Assembly: GCA_019414205.1 (NCBI GenBank)
Contig: DXML01000007.1
Coordinates: 1-18,101 of the forward strand
Length of the DNA stretch: 18,101 nucleotides
Direction: 5' to 3'
Origin: Collinsella sp.
GTDB taxonomy: Bacteria; Actinomycetota; Coriobacteriia; Coriobacteriales; Coriobacteriaceae
Part shown: in pieces, positions 1 through 6,505 of the stretch
Position numbering within the stretch: position 1 is the first letter of the stretch
Layout: every line of letters starts with the position of its first letter
Notes under the pieces: generated by a model
The model's database searches: none
The model's input: only the letters and a program-made list of their open reading frames with translations
What the model was told of the DNA's origin: nothing
Program-made: the position numbers and the translations under genes

Positions 1-438
1 GAACCTAATAGCAGGGAGTTTTACAAACAATGTGCTTTTCAGAAGTTTTGTAATACGGTGCTGCACAATGAAGTGTGTGACGCTCACAGGGAGCTGCACA
101 GGCATAAGGCAAGGGAAGTCACCTTTTCCGATTTGCCCTTAGACGAAGCGCGGCAACTTCATACCTTTGATGAATATTTCAAACGGGAAACCGCCGAAAC
201 CGTCTTTGAGAAAGCCGGGAAGAAAATCACGCCGAAGCTGCTTCTTGAAGCAATCCGTACTTTGCCGGAAGAAAAGCGCAAAGCCGTACTCCTGTACTAT
301 TTCGAGGGAATGAACGACACCGAGATTGCGAAGTTGTTCAATACATCGAGAAGCACGATACAGTACAGGCGGACAAGCTCTTTTGAGAAATTAAGAAAAT
401 ATCTGGAGGAAAATGCTGATGAATGGGACGAATGGTAA
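1..438 (+). CDS. Sigma-70-family regulator of an integrative conjugative element (5'-truncated by window edge)
   Basis: The reading frame is open from base 1, so the start codon lies upstream of the window; GTG at 58 is only an internal codon. About 145 residues are visible. The C-terminal part (from roughly PEEKRKAVLLYYF through EIAKLFNTSRSTIQYRR) is a sigma-70 region 4 helix-turn-helix, the segment that contacts the -35 promoter element. The whole protein resembles the small sigma-like regulators of Tn916/Tn1549-type elements of Firmicutes, which activate element genes. The DNA is AT-richer and uses more AAA/GAA codons than the rest of the window, consistent with horizontal transfer. The next gene starts inside its last codons, as is usual in these elements. 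Family assignment is from motif recognition. Whether it is still functional is unknown because the element is broken just downstream. Confidence 0.85.
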   Translation, partial: EPNSREFYKQCAFQKFCNTVLHNEVCDAHRELHRHKAREVTFSDLPLDEARQLHTFDEYFKRETAETVFEKAGKKITPKLLLEAIRTLPEEKRKAVLLYYFEGMNDTEIAKLFNTSRSTIQYRRTSSFEKLRKYLEENADEWDEW

Positions 439-523
439 CGAACCCGGCTACCCGGAAAATGCCCTTGTTCCCTATCCTGTCATTGTGGCAGCGACAATGG
501 CTGTCCGGCGTTTGCCCAGATAA
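419..523 (+). pseudogene. Truncated ICE helix-turn-helix (HTH_16-like) gene
   Basis: ATG at 419 sits 8 bases after a GGAGGA Shine-Dalgarno (405-410), inside the end of the sigma gene. The first ~26 residues (MNGTNGNEPGYPENA, then VPYPVIVAAT) match, from memory, the start of the small helix-turn-helix proteins that follow the sigma gene in Tn916/Tn1549-type elements, normally about 70-85 residues. After ~496 the similarity stops, and eight unrelated codons run into TAA at 521-523. That stop lies within a 52-bp chromosomal repeat (510-561). The gene is therefore cut off at about a third of its length. ATG at 413 is an alternative start but is too close to the Shine-Dalgarno. Confidence 0.65.
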
Positions 524-561
524 AACCTGCCAAAATAAACCTGTCCCTTTTTGGCAGGTTA
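510..561 (-). repeat. Palindromic repeat element, copy A
   Basis: This is one of three copies of a ~50-nt element (others at 4082-4130 and 6452-6505). Outer arms AAAACCTGCCAAAA (522-535) and TTTTTGGCAGGTT (548-560) pair with each other. The loop holds a second AAACCTG (537-543), so alternative pairings are possible. Read on the minus strand it is a hairpin ending in a T-rich tail (TTTTAT), so it could act as an intrinsic-like terminator for the permease gene. The TAA stop of that gene (559-561) is made by the element's edge. The left side abuts the broken ICE gene. Confidence 0.85.
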
Positions 562-3336
562 CTCGGCACTCTTGAGGGCACCGACCATGTCAATCTTGTT
601 GAGGGTACGGTTGGTGGCGAGGTTGACGATAAACGTAAAGCCAAAGGAAAGCACCACGGCGAGCACGTAGCTTAGCGGCTCGACCTCGACGTCAAAGTAC
701 AGCGACGGCATCTGCAAAATGTACGTAAAACTCTCGGCCAGCAAGCCGCCCAGCGGCACGCCCAGCGCAGCGCCGATCGCCGTGAGGATCAACGTCTCCT
801 TGTTGACGTAGTGGTGCACCTCGCCACGGCGGAAGCCCAGCACCTTGATGGTCGCCAGCTCGCGTTCGCGCTCGGAGATATTCGTGTTGGACAGCGTAAA
901 CACCACCACAAACGACAGGCACGCCGCCATAAAGGTCACGAGCACCACGACCGAATTGATAATCGTAAAGTTCGCCTCATAGTTTTCCCAATGCTCGGCC
1001 GTACTCGAAATCGTAAGCCAACCGTCACTCTTAAGCTTCTTGCTAAACGCAATCTGGTCAGCCGACGAACCCTTAAGCAGCACAAAGACGCCGTTAAGGC
1101 GTGCACTTCGACCGAACGCGCGCTCATAGGTGCCCTGCGTCATGTAAAGCGTGTTGCCTAGATAGTTGAGCGAGATGTCGCTGACTTTGACCTTGGCAAC
1201 ATTGAGCGACGAATCCTGGACGTGAGCCGTGTCACCCGGCTTGATCCCCAGCACCAGCTGAGAGCTCTTGCTCAAATACACGTCTCCGTCACGCAGGGCG
1301 AGCGGTTCTTTGGACTCATCCTCCAGGCGCACGTAATCGCCCAAGTCACCCGTGCGGTCATCGGGCACCACGATCAGCTGCACAGTCTCGCTCTTACCGC
1401 CAAACGTAAAGGTGACGTTGTCGGTCATAATCGGCAGCGTCGAAGTCACAGTCACGTTGGAATCATTGGCTGCACTGCGCTCATCCAGTGCCGCGCACGT
1501 CTGCGAAAAATCATCGGGATTGGCAACCGCCAGCAGGTCATAGCGCGTGATATGCCCGTACTGCTTGGGCGACAACGCGACCGACGTATCACGGATGCCC
1601 ATACCGCAAATCACAAGCGCCGTGCAGCCCGCAATGCCAAAGATGGTCATAAAGGCGCGCTTTTTGTAGCGGAATAAGTTGCGTGCAGCGACCTTGTTCA
1701 AAAAGCTCATGCGGTGCCAGATAAAGCCGATGCGCTCGAGCAGAATGCGCGAGCCGGCGCGCGGGGCCTTGGGGCGCATGAGCGAGGCTGGGGTCTCGGC
1801 CATCTCGTGGCGGCAGGCGATAATCGTGGCGCCCACCACGCCCACGGCAAACAGCGCTACCGACACGAGTGATGACACGATGTCGTACGAAAGCAACATC
1901 TGGGGCAGCGAGTACATGTCGTCGAACACCGTAAACAAGAACAGCGGCAGACCCACAAATCCGATGATATTGCCGAGCACGCCACCGATCAGACACGCCC
2001 ACAGCGAGTAGTCCACATATTTGGACAGGATACGCCCGCGCGAATAGCCGAGCGCCTTGTACAGGCCAATAAGCGTGCGCTCCTCCTCGACCATGCGGGT
2101 GGCGGTGGTGAGGCTGATAAGCACGGCGACGATAAAGAAGATGAACGGGAACACCGTGGCGATGGCCTCGATCGAAGAACTATCGCTCTCGACGCTCGAG
2201 TAGCTTGCGATATTGCCGCGGTCCTGGATGTACCAGGTGCATTCGCCCAGGTCAGAGAGCTCGGCGCGGGCATCGGCAAACTGCTGGTCGGCGGCGGCGC
2301 GGCGCTGGTCCAGGTCGGCTTGCGCCTGCGCACGCTCGTCGCTGCCCTCGGCCATGCGATTGATGTTGTCCTGCTCGATCCCAAAGACCATATTCGCCTG
2401 ACGCTCAGCCGCGTCCAAGCTCGCCGGTGTGTCGACCGTCAGCTCCTGGGCGCGCGCCTTCTCACGCTCCTCGCGGATCTTCTCGATATTGCCCTTGACC
2501 TCATTGATCTTTGCCGAGTAGGCATCCGAATAGGAGTTGAGGCTCTTGGCTCCCTCGACGACCACGTGGACAGCGGAGTAGGAAGAAGATGTCGCGGCAT
2601 CCTCGCTCACGTAGAACTTGTAGTCCGCAGTCGAAGCAGCGCGAAAGGCGTTGACCGTCGAGTCGGAGCTCACATCAGTGGGATCGAGGACCTCAGCCGT
2701 AATGGTGTAGTCCCCATCGGCAAACTGGTCCTTGGCGCTTTGGTTCGACGAGCTCGCATCGTTGGCGGCAAAACTCACGGTATCGCCGATTTTCTTGCCC
2801 GAAGCCTTCAAAAAACGTGAGGTCACTGCCACTTCGCCCGAAGTCTCGGGCAGCTCGCCGCGTACTAGCACCGGTTGGTCAATATTCTCTTTGGAGAGGC
2901 TCTGTACGACGACACGCTCGCGCGTCGTACCCACGGCGGTATAGGCGGTCTCGGTATAGATGCCCTCGGCCGTCTCGACGCCATCGACCTCTTGGATCGC
3001 AGCAAGATCGTCATCGGTCAGACCATAGGTCGACTGCACGTTGATGTCATAGACATTCTGCTGGTCAAAATAGGCGTCGACCGAATCACACAGGTCTTCG
3101 CAGCCCGCCTTAAGGCCGCACATCACGCTCACGCCAAGCGCGGTGATCACAACGATAGACAAGAAGCGTTTGAGGCTGCCGCGAATCGTGCGGTAGATGC
3201 CACGGCGAAAAACCGTCGGCACCATATCGTTTGAGCTTTGGGCAGTGCGGTAGGTCGTAAAATCCTGCTCGCGCTCCGTGTTCTGCGCATCGCGGCGTTG
3301 GCTGTTGTGGCGGTCCTGGTCCATGGGCGCTACCAC
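559..3336 (-). CDS. FtsX/MacB-type ABC transporter permease
   Basis: A 925-residue integral membrane subunit of an ABC exporter with two FtsX-type permease modules. After a polar N-terminus come a first membrane helix (~59-76), a large extracytoplasmic domain (~80-385) with a charged, probably coiled-coil stretch (~280-370), three membrane helices (~390-510), a fourth-type helix starting the second module (~563-582), a second external domain, and three C-terminal helices. Each module carries the conserved cytoplasmic loop EERTLIGLYKALGYSRGRI or ERELATIKVLGFRRGEV. It follows the ATPase gene on the same strand, so the pair forms one exporter. The substrate is not evident; relatives include lipoprotein, peptide and antibiotic-resistance exporters. 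The GTG at 3336 overlaps the ATPase stop by 7 bases; ATG at 3324, 5 bases after that stop, is an equally good start (921 residues). The stop codon is supplied by a repeat element. Confidence 0.93.
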   Translation of the reverse strand: MVAPMDQDRHNSQRRDAQNTEREQDFTTYRTAQSSNDMVPTVFRRGIYRTIRGSLKRFLSIVVITALGVSVMCGLKAGCEDLCDSVDAYFDQQNVYDINVQSTYGLTDDDLAAIQEVDGVETAEGIYTETAYTAVGTTRERVVVQSLSKENIDQPVLVRGELPETSGEVAVTSRFLKASGKKIGDTVSFAANDASSSNQSAKDQFADGDYTITAEVLDPTDVSSDSTVNAFRAASTADYKFYVSEDAATSSSYSAVHVVVEGAKSLNSYSDAYSAKINEVKGNIEKIREEREKARAQELTVDTPASLDAAERQANMVFGIEQDNINRMAEGSDERAQAQADLDQRRAAADQQFADARAELSDLGECTWYIQDRGNIASYSSVESDSSSIEAIATVFPFIFFIVAVLISLTTATRMVEEERTLIGLYKALGYSRGRILSKYVDYSLWACLIGGVLGNIIGFVGLPLFLFTVFDDMYSLPQMLLSYDIVSSLVSVALFAVGVVGATIIACRHEMAETPASLMRPKAPRAGSRILLERIGFIWHRMSFLNKVAARNLFRYKKRAFMTIFGIAGCTALVICGMGIRDTSVALSPKQYGHITRYDLLAVANPDDFSQTCAALDERSAANDSNVTVTSTLPIMTDNVTFTFGGKSETVQLIVVPDDRTGDLGDYVRLEDESKEPLALRDGDVYLSKSSQLVLGIKPGDTAHVQDSSLNVAKVKVSDISLNYLGNTLYMTQGTYERAFGRSARLNGVFVLLKGSSADQIAFSKKLKSDGWLTISSTAEHWENYEANFTIINSVVVLVTFMAACLSFVVVFTLSNTNISERERELATIKVLGFRRGEVHHYVNKETLILTAIGAALGVPLGGLLAESFTYILQMPSLYFDVEVEPLSYVLAVVLSFGFTFIVNLATNRTLNKIDMVGALKSAE

Positions 3337-4031
3337 TCAATCGTCTCGATAGGCACAGGATTTTGCTGGATCGTCTCGCTCTCCACGCGGCCGCTCTTAA
3401 AGCGGATCAGGCGATCAGCCATGGGCGCCAGCGCAGAGTTGTGGGTGATGATGATGACCGTAATGCCTTGCTTGCGGCAAGTGTCCTGCAGCAGCTGCAA
3501 GATCTGCTTGCCGGTTTTGTAGTCGAGTGCACCCGTAGGCTCGTCGCACAAAAGCAGCTTGGGGTTCTTAGCCAGCGCGCGGGCGATGGATACGCGCTGC
3601 TGCTCGCCGCCCGAAAGCTGCGCCGGAAAGTTAGCGAGGCGGTCGCCCAGGCCAACCTGGCGAAGCGTTTGCTCGGCATCGAGCGAATCGGGGCAGATCT
3701 GCGCCGCGAGTTCGACGTTCTCAAGCGCCGTCAGGTTAGGGACCAGATTGTAGAACTGAAAGACAAAGCCGACGTCAGCGCGACGGTATTCCACAAGCTG
3801 AGCCTCGTTGGCAGAGCTCACGTCACGCCCGTCCACCGTCACGGTGCCAGAAGTTGCCGTGTCCATGCCGCCCAGAATGTTGAGGGCCGTGGTCTTGCCG
3901 GCACCCGAAGCACCCAAAATGATGGCGAGCTCGCCGCGCTCGACCGTAAAGCTCGCGCCGTCGAGCGCGTGGATGCGGGCATCGCCCTCGCCGTATGCCT
4001 TGATGACGTCTTTGAATTCGATATAGGCCAT
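3330..4031 (-). CDS. ABC transporter ATP-binding protein (LolD/MacB family)
   Basis: A 233-residue ATPase, the usual length for the family. Visible motifs are Walker A GASGAGKT (40-47), Q-loop FQFYNL (~91-96), signature LSGGEQQR (139-146), Walker B LLLCDEP (159-165), D-loop, and the switch histidine in ITHNSA (H197). It powers the FtsX-type permease encoded directly downstream; the genes overlap or nearly abut, implying co-transcription and translational coupling. Start is ATG at 4031 with GGGAA about 9 bases upstream. The gene is divergent from the fluoride-antiporter gene. A copy of the window's palindromic repeat lies 50 bases upstream, in its likely promoter region. The substrate cannot be told from the ATPase. 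Confidence 0.96.
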   Translation of the reverse strand: MAYIEFKDVIKAYGEGDARIHALDGASFTVERGELAIILGASGAGKTTALNILGGMDTATSGTVTVDGRDVSSANEAQLVEYRRADVGFVFQFYNLVPNLTALENVELAAQICPDSLDAEQTLRQVGLGDRLANFPAQLSGGEQQRVSIARALAKNPKLLLCDEPTGALDYKTGKQILQLLQDTCRKQGITVIIITHNSALAPMADRLIRFKSGRVESETIQQNPVPIETIEW

Positions 4032-4081
4032 CGATTAATTCCCATCTGGTCGGATAACTCTTTAGTATTACCCATTTCCCA

Positions 4082-4130
4082 CCTACCAAAAAGGGACAGG
4101 TTTATTTTGGCAGGTTTTATATGGGGAAAC
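4082..4130 (+). repeat. Palindromic repeat element, copy B (opposite orientation)
   Basis: This copy has the same element as 510-561 and 6452-6505 on the other strand. The core AAAAAGGGACAGG (4088-4100), TTTATTTTGGCAGGTTTTAT (4101-4120) and a degenerate tail to 4130 are recognisable. The left arm is CCTACC instead of CCTGCC, weakening the hairpin. Unlike the other two copies it lies between divergent genes, upstream of both the ATPase and the CLC-F promoter. Reading on plus it would end in TTTTAT before the CLC-F promoter. Confidence 0.8.
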
Positions 4131-4171
4131 GAGGGCGCGGGCGGGCGCCAAGACTGTCCCAAGGCAACCAT

Positions 4172-4200
4172 TTGACCCAAACCGCGCCCGCCGCTATGAT
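4172..4200 (+). promoter_or_regulatory. Sigma-70-type promoter for the CLC-F leader
   Basis: TTGACC (4172-4177) and TATGAT (4195-4200) are separated by exactly 17 bases, close to the consensus -35/-10 pair. Transcription would start at about 4206-4208. This gives a ~140-nt leader that contains the riboswitch-like element and terminator described next. It is the clearest promoter in the window. Confidence 0.7.
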
Positions 4201-4206
4201 GCCGCT

Positions 4207-4287
4207 GCGGAATGATTGTCTCCGTTGGGTGCGTCAGTAAAACTGTCGCGTCGCCCTAAACCGCCTTGTTGCTGATGACTTCTGCTG
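4207..4287 (+). promoter_or_regulatory. Fluoride-riboswitch-like (crcB-motif) leader, atypical
   Basis: The 3' half AAACCGCC (4258-4265) plus GCTGATGACTTCTGC (4271-4285) matches the conserved 3' half of fluoride aptamers (AAACCGC, stem, GCUGAUG, then a pseudoknot strand). The gene downstream is a fluoride antiporter, the classic target. The 5' half is not canonical. A small stem CGGA/TCCG (4208-4211/4221-4224) encloses ATG (4212-4214), as the aptamer's P2 loop does, but is followed by an extra hairpin GGGTG/CGCCC (4227-4231/4252-4256) absent from standard examples. I could not find a strong pseudoknot partner for ACTTC. The strand 4277-4287 is also the base of the terminator stem, giving mutually exclusive folds. 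Fluoride sensing is an inference. Confidence 0.6.
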
Positions 4288-4333
4288 TTGCGTGATATCC
4301 CTTGGGCATCACGCCGCGGCAGGAGTCTTTTTT
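4277..4333 (+). terminator. Intrinsic terminator (attenuator) in the CLC-F leader
   Basis: The arm starting GACTTCTGCTG (4277-4296) pairs over 20 positions with the arm ending GCAGGAGTC (4308-4327), with a few T-G pairs and one mismatch (T4289/C4315). It is followed directly by six T (4328-4333), 14 bases before the start codon. The 5' arm begins inside the aptamer-like GATGACTTCTGC. Stabilising the aptamer would therefore break the terminator: an ON switch, as expected for a fluoride exporter. Confidence 0.85.
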
Positions 4334-4347
4334 GTTTTGGAGGAGAA

Positions 4348-5592
4348 GTGTCGGAAAGCAGCGCATCGAGCAGAATTAAACGCCTGGTCAACACCTATAG
4401 CGGTCTCGTGCTCATGGGCGCCGTCGGAATCCCTATCGGCGTTATCGTTGGCGCCATCTGTGCCCTTTTTGGTCGTGTGCTCCTGGCAATTGGCGCCTTC
4501 CGGGACTCGCACGTCGCGTTGCTGCTCCCCTTTCTCGCTCTTGCAGGCCTTGCCATCGTGTTTGCCTACCGCACCTGGGGCAAGGGCACCGACCGCGGCA
4601 TGAGTCTGGTGTTCGACGTAGGCCACGGACGCGAGGACGCCATCTCCCCACGTTTGGTGCCGCTCATTATGCTGAGCACGTGGGCCACGCATCTCTTTGG
4701 CGGCAGCGCGGGACGAGAAGGCGTAGCCGTGCAGATCGGCGCAACCGTCTCGCATTGGATCGGCCGACGTCTACCTTTCCGAGACCCCGGCAACACGTTT
4801 TTGCTTATCGGCATGGCCGCCGGCTTTGCCGGACTCTTCCGAACGCCCCTCGCCGCCACGGTCTTTGCGATCGAAGTACTGGTCGCAGGACGCATGGAAT
4901 ACCGCGCGCTGTTTCCCGCGCTTACAGCCTCGCTCGCCGCAAGCATGACCTCCGGCGCTCTGGGGCTCGAGAAGTTTGAGGTCGCCGTTACCGCCTCGTA
5001 TGCGCTCGACCTCCCCGGTCTTGGACGGCTGGCGTTGTTGGGTATCGCGTTTGGTATGGTAGGTGGAGCTTTTGCCTGGTGCCTTGCCCATGCCAAGACC
5101 CTTGCAGCGCGGCTGCTCCCCAGCCCTTACATACGCGTTGCCGTTATGGGCCTTGCGCTGTCGGCGATTCTGTTCGCGCCGTGGCAGGGGCGATACTGCG
5201 GCCTTGGCACCAACCTGATATCCGCGGCACTGGGTGACAACGGCGAGGCTTCGATCATGCCTTGGGACTGGGCGCTCAAATTCGTACTCACCATCGCCAC
5301 GCTTGCCGCAGGATATCAGGGTGGCGAGGTGACGCCGCTGTTCTCCATCGGAGCCAGCCTGGGTGTCGTACTCGCCGGGATTCTCGGCATGCCCGTCGAG
5401 CTCTGCGCCGCGCTGGGATACGCCGCCGTCTTTGGCAGCGCCACCAATACGCTGCTCGCGCCCATCTTTATTGGCTGCGAGGTCTTTGGCTTTAGCAGTC
5501 TGCCGACGTTCTTTATTGTCTGCGTCGTGGCCTACCTGTTCAACATGGATAAGTCGATCTATGCGCTGCAGGAGCACAGCTGCACCCGATAA
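4348..5592 (+). CDS. CLC-F-type fluoride/proton antiporter
   Basis: A 414-residue CLC-family membrane protein with about ten or more hydrophobic helices. Several segments point to the fluoride-specific CLC-F branch rather than a general chloride channel: THLFGGSAGREG (114-125, with gating glutamate E124), GMAAGFAGLFRTPLAA (155-170), GYQGGEVTPLFSIGA (322-336, in place of the GxFxP motif), and a GMSL segment (84-87) where canonical CLCs have GSGIP. It would expel fluoride from the cytoplasm in exchange for protons. The GTG start at 4348 has a strong GGAGGAG Shine-Dalgarno 339-345 bases into the 4-kb line (4339-4345); an in-frame TTG at 4288 lies inside the terminator and is unlikely. Residue 126 is V where, as I recall, CLC-F proteins often have T. 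The leader supports fluoride control. Family is confident; ion specificity is inferred. Confidence 0.88.
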   Translation: MSESSASSRIKRLVNTYSGLVLMGAVGIPIGVIVGAICALFGRVLLAIGAFRDSHVALLLPFLALAGLAIVFAYRTWGKGTDRGMSLVFDVGHGREDAISPRLVPLIMLSTWATHLFGGSAGREGVAVQIGATVSHWIGRRLPFRDPGNTFLLIGMAAGFAGLFRTPLAATVFAIEVLVAGRMEYRALFPALTASLAASMTSGALGLEKFEVAVTASYALDLPGLGRLALLGIAFGMVGGAFAWCLAHAKTLAARLLPSPYIRVAVMGLALSAILFAPWQGRYCGLGTNLISAALGDNGEASIMPWDWALKFVLTIATLAAGYQGGEVTPLFSIGASLGVVLAGILGMPVELCAALGYAAVFGSATNTLLAPIFIGCEVFGFSSLPTFFIVCVVAYLFNMDKSIYALQEHSCTR

Positions 5593-5609
5593 ACAGGGCG
5601 TTTGCCACC

Positions 5610-5647
5610 AAAAAACGCGCACGACAGGCCGGGCCCGCCGCGCGCGT
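5610..5647 (-). terminator. Intrinsic terminator of the AIM24-family gene
   Basis: On the minus strand an 11-bp GC-rich stem (5647-5637 with 5625-5615, including G-T pairs) with a GC-rich loop is followed by six T (plus-strand A run 5610-5615), 15 bases after the gene's stop. On the plus strand there is no T run, so it should act mainly on the minus transcript, in the convergent gap with the antiporter gene. Confidence 0.7.
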
Positions 5648-5661
5648 CATCCTATACACGA

Positions 5662-6336
5662 TTAGTTATTGTTGTTGGTCATCGAAGCCACTGCTGCCGC
5701 AAGATTGGAAATGGGCATTGTCTGCAGCCAGATGCGCCCCGGACCGGTGAGCACAGTGTTGAACACGCCTTCACCGCCAAACATGATGTTTTTGACGCCC
5801 TTGACCATCTGCGCGTCGATGCTCACCGTCTCCTCAAAGCCGGCCACGTTGCCGGTATCTACAATCATTTGCTGGCCAGCAGCAAGCTCGTACTCAACTA
5901 GGTCGCCGTCGATCTCGGCAAAGGCAATACCCGAGCCCGTGAGCTTTTGCATGATAAAACCCTCGCCGCCAAAGACGCCGGTCTTTGCCTTCTTGTTAAA
6001 GTGGATGCTCAGCTCAACACCACTTTCCGCGGCAAGGAACGAACGCTTCTGCAAAATCCAGCTCTTACCAGGGCCAATCTCAATCGGTATCATGCGGCCG
6101 GGGAAGCAAGAGCCAAACGCAATCATGCCATCGCCGTGCGCGGTCCAAATGTTTTGGAACAACGCCTCACCCGAAAAAGCCTTAGAGAACATCTTGCCTA
6201 TGCCACCGCCCGAGGTGGACATCTCCATGTTGGGGGTCATCCAGACCATGGCACCGCTTTCGGTGATCATGGATTCGCCGTCGCTAAGGTTGCACGTAAC
6301 AACCGGGAAAGCCCCTCCGCCGATCTCGTACTGCAT
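5662..6336 (-). CDS. AIM24-family protein (TIGR00266-like)
   Basis: A 224-residue soluble protein of the AIM24 / TIGR00266 family, named after a yeast mitochondrial protein; the bacterial role is not established. It is a glycine-rich beta protein with family-typical stretches: ESGAMVWMTPNMEM (~26-39), GGIGKMFSKAFSGEALFQN (~44-62), FPGRMIPIEI (~78-87), FGGEGFIMQKLTGSG (~122-136) and GGEGVFNTVLTGPGRIWLQT (~187-206). It ends in an asparagine run. No signal peptide or membrane helix is visible. ATG at 6336 has a strong GGAAAGGAGA Shine-Dalgarno. It is a single gene with its own terminator, convergent with the fluoride antiporter gene and separated from the kinase gene by a repeat, so context says little about its job. 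Confidence 0.9.
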   Translation of the reverse strand: MQYEIGGGAFPVVTCNLSDGESMITESGAMVWMTPNMEMSTSGGGIGKMFSKAFSGEALFQNIWTAHGDGMIAFGSCFPGRMIPIEIGPGKSWILQKRSFLAAESGVELSIHFNKKAKTGVFGGEGFIMQKLTGSGIAFAEIDGDLVEYELAAGQQMIVDTGNVAGFEETVSIDAQMVKGVKNIMFGGEGVFNTVLTGPGRIWLQTMPISNLAAAVASMTNNNN

Positions 6337-6377
6337 GACCGTCTCCTTTCCTTCGGGAGCCGAACAACGATGTCCAT

Positions 6378-6386
6378 ATTTTAGCA
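6378..6386 (-). promoter_or_regulatory. Possible extended -10 promoter for the AIM24-family gene
   Basis: On the minus strand TGCTAAAAT forms an extended -10 (TGn plus TAAAAT) about 45 bases before the start codon. No convincing -35 hexamer is seen at 16-18 bases, which an extended -10 can tolerate. Confidence 0.35.
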
Positions 6387-6451
6387 GTTAGAGGTGCGTT
6401 TATTTGGGTCGGTGGCGTTCATGGCGCCGATCACCGCCAGCCTCCGCTGCC

Positions 6452-6505
6452 GTCTGCACAGATAAAACCTGCCAAAATAAACCTGTCCCTTTTTGGCAGG
6501 TTTTA
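6452..6505 (-). repeat. Palindromic repeat element, copy C
   Basis: This is the most complete copy. Arms TAAAACCTGCC (6463-6473) and GGCAGGTTTTA (6495-6505) are perfect inverted repeats around AAAATAAACCTG and TCCCTTTTT. Bases 6459-6502 are identical to copy A, and the flanking GTCTGCACAGAT (6452-6463) matches GTTTGCCCAGAT there. Its right edge TTA (6503-6505) is the TAA stop codon of the histidine kinase gene. On minus the hairpin ends in TTTTAT, so it may terminate the two-component transcript. Confidence 0.88.

Noticed and set aside
3363..4175. Open frame on plus opposite the ABC ATPase
   Set aside because: It mirrors the ATPase gene, with no Shine-Dalgarno or recognisable domain.
4177..4206. 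Second fluoride-aptamer-like 3' half (AAACCGC, then GCTATGATGCCGCTGC) just upstream of the leader
   Set aside because: It overlaps the promoter spacer and -10 box, so it is not in the transcript; the resemblance is likely chance.
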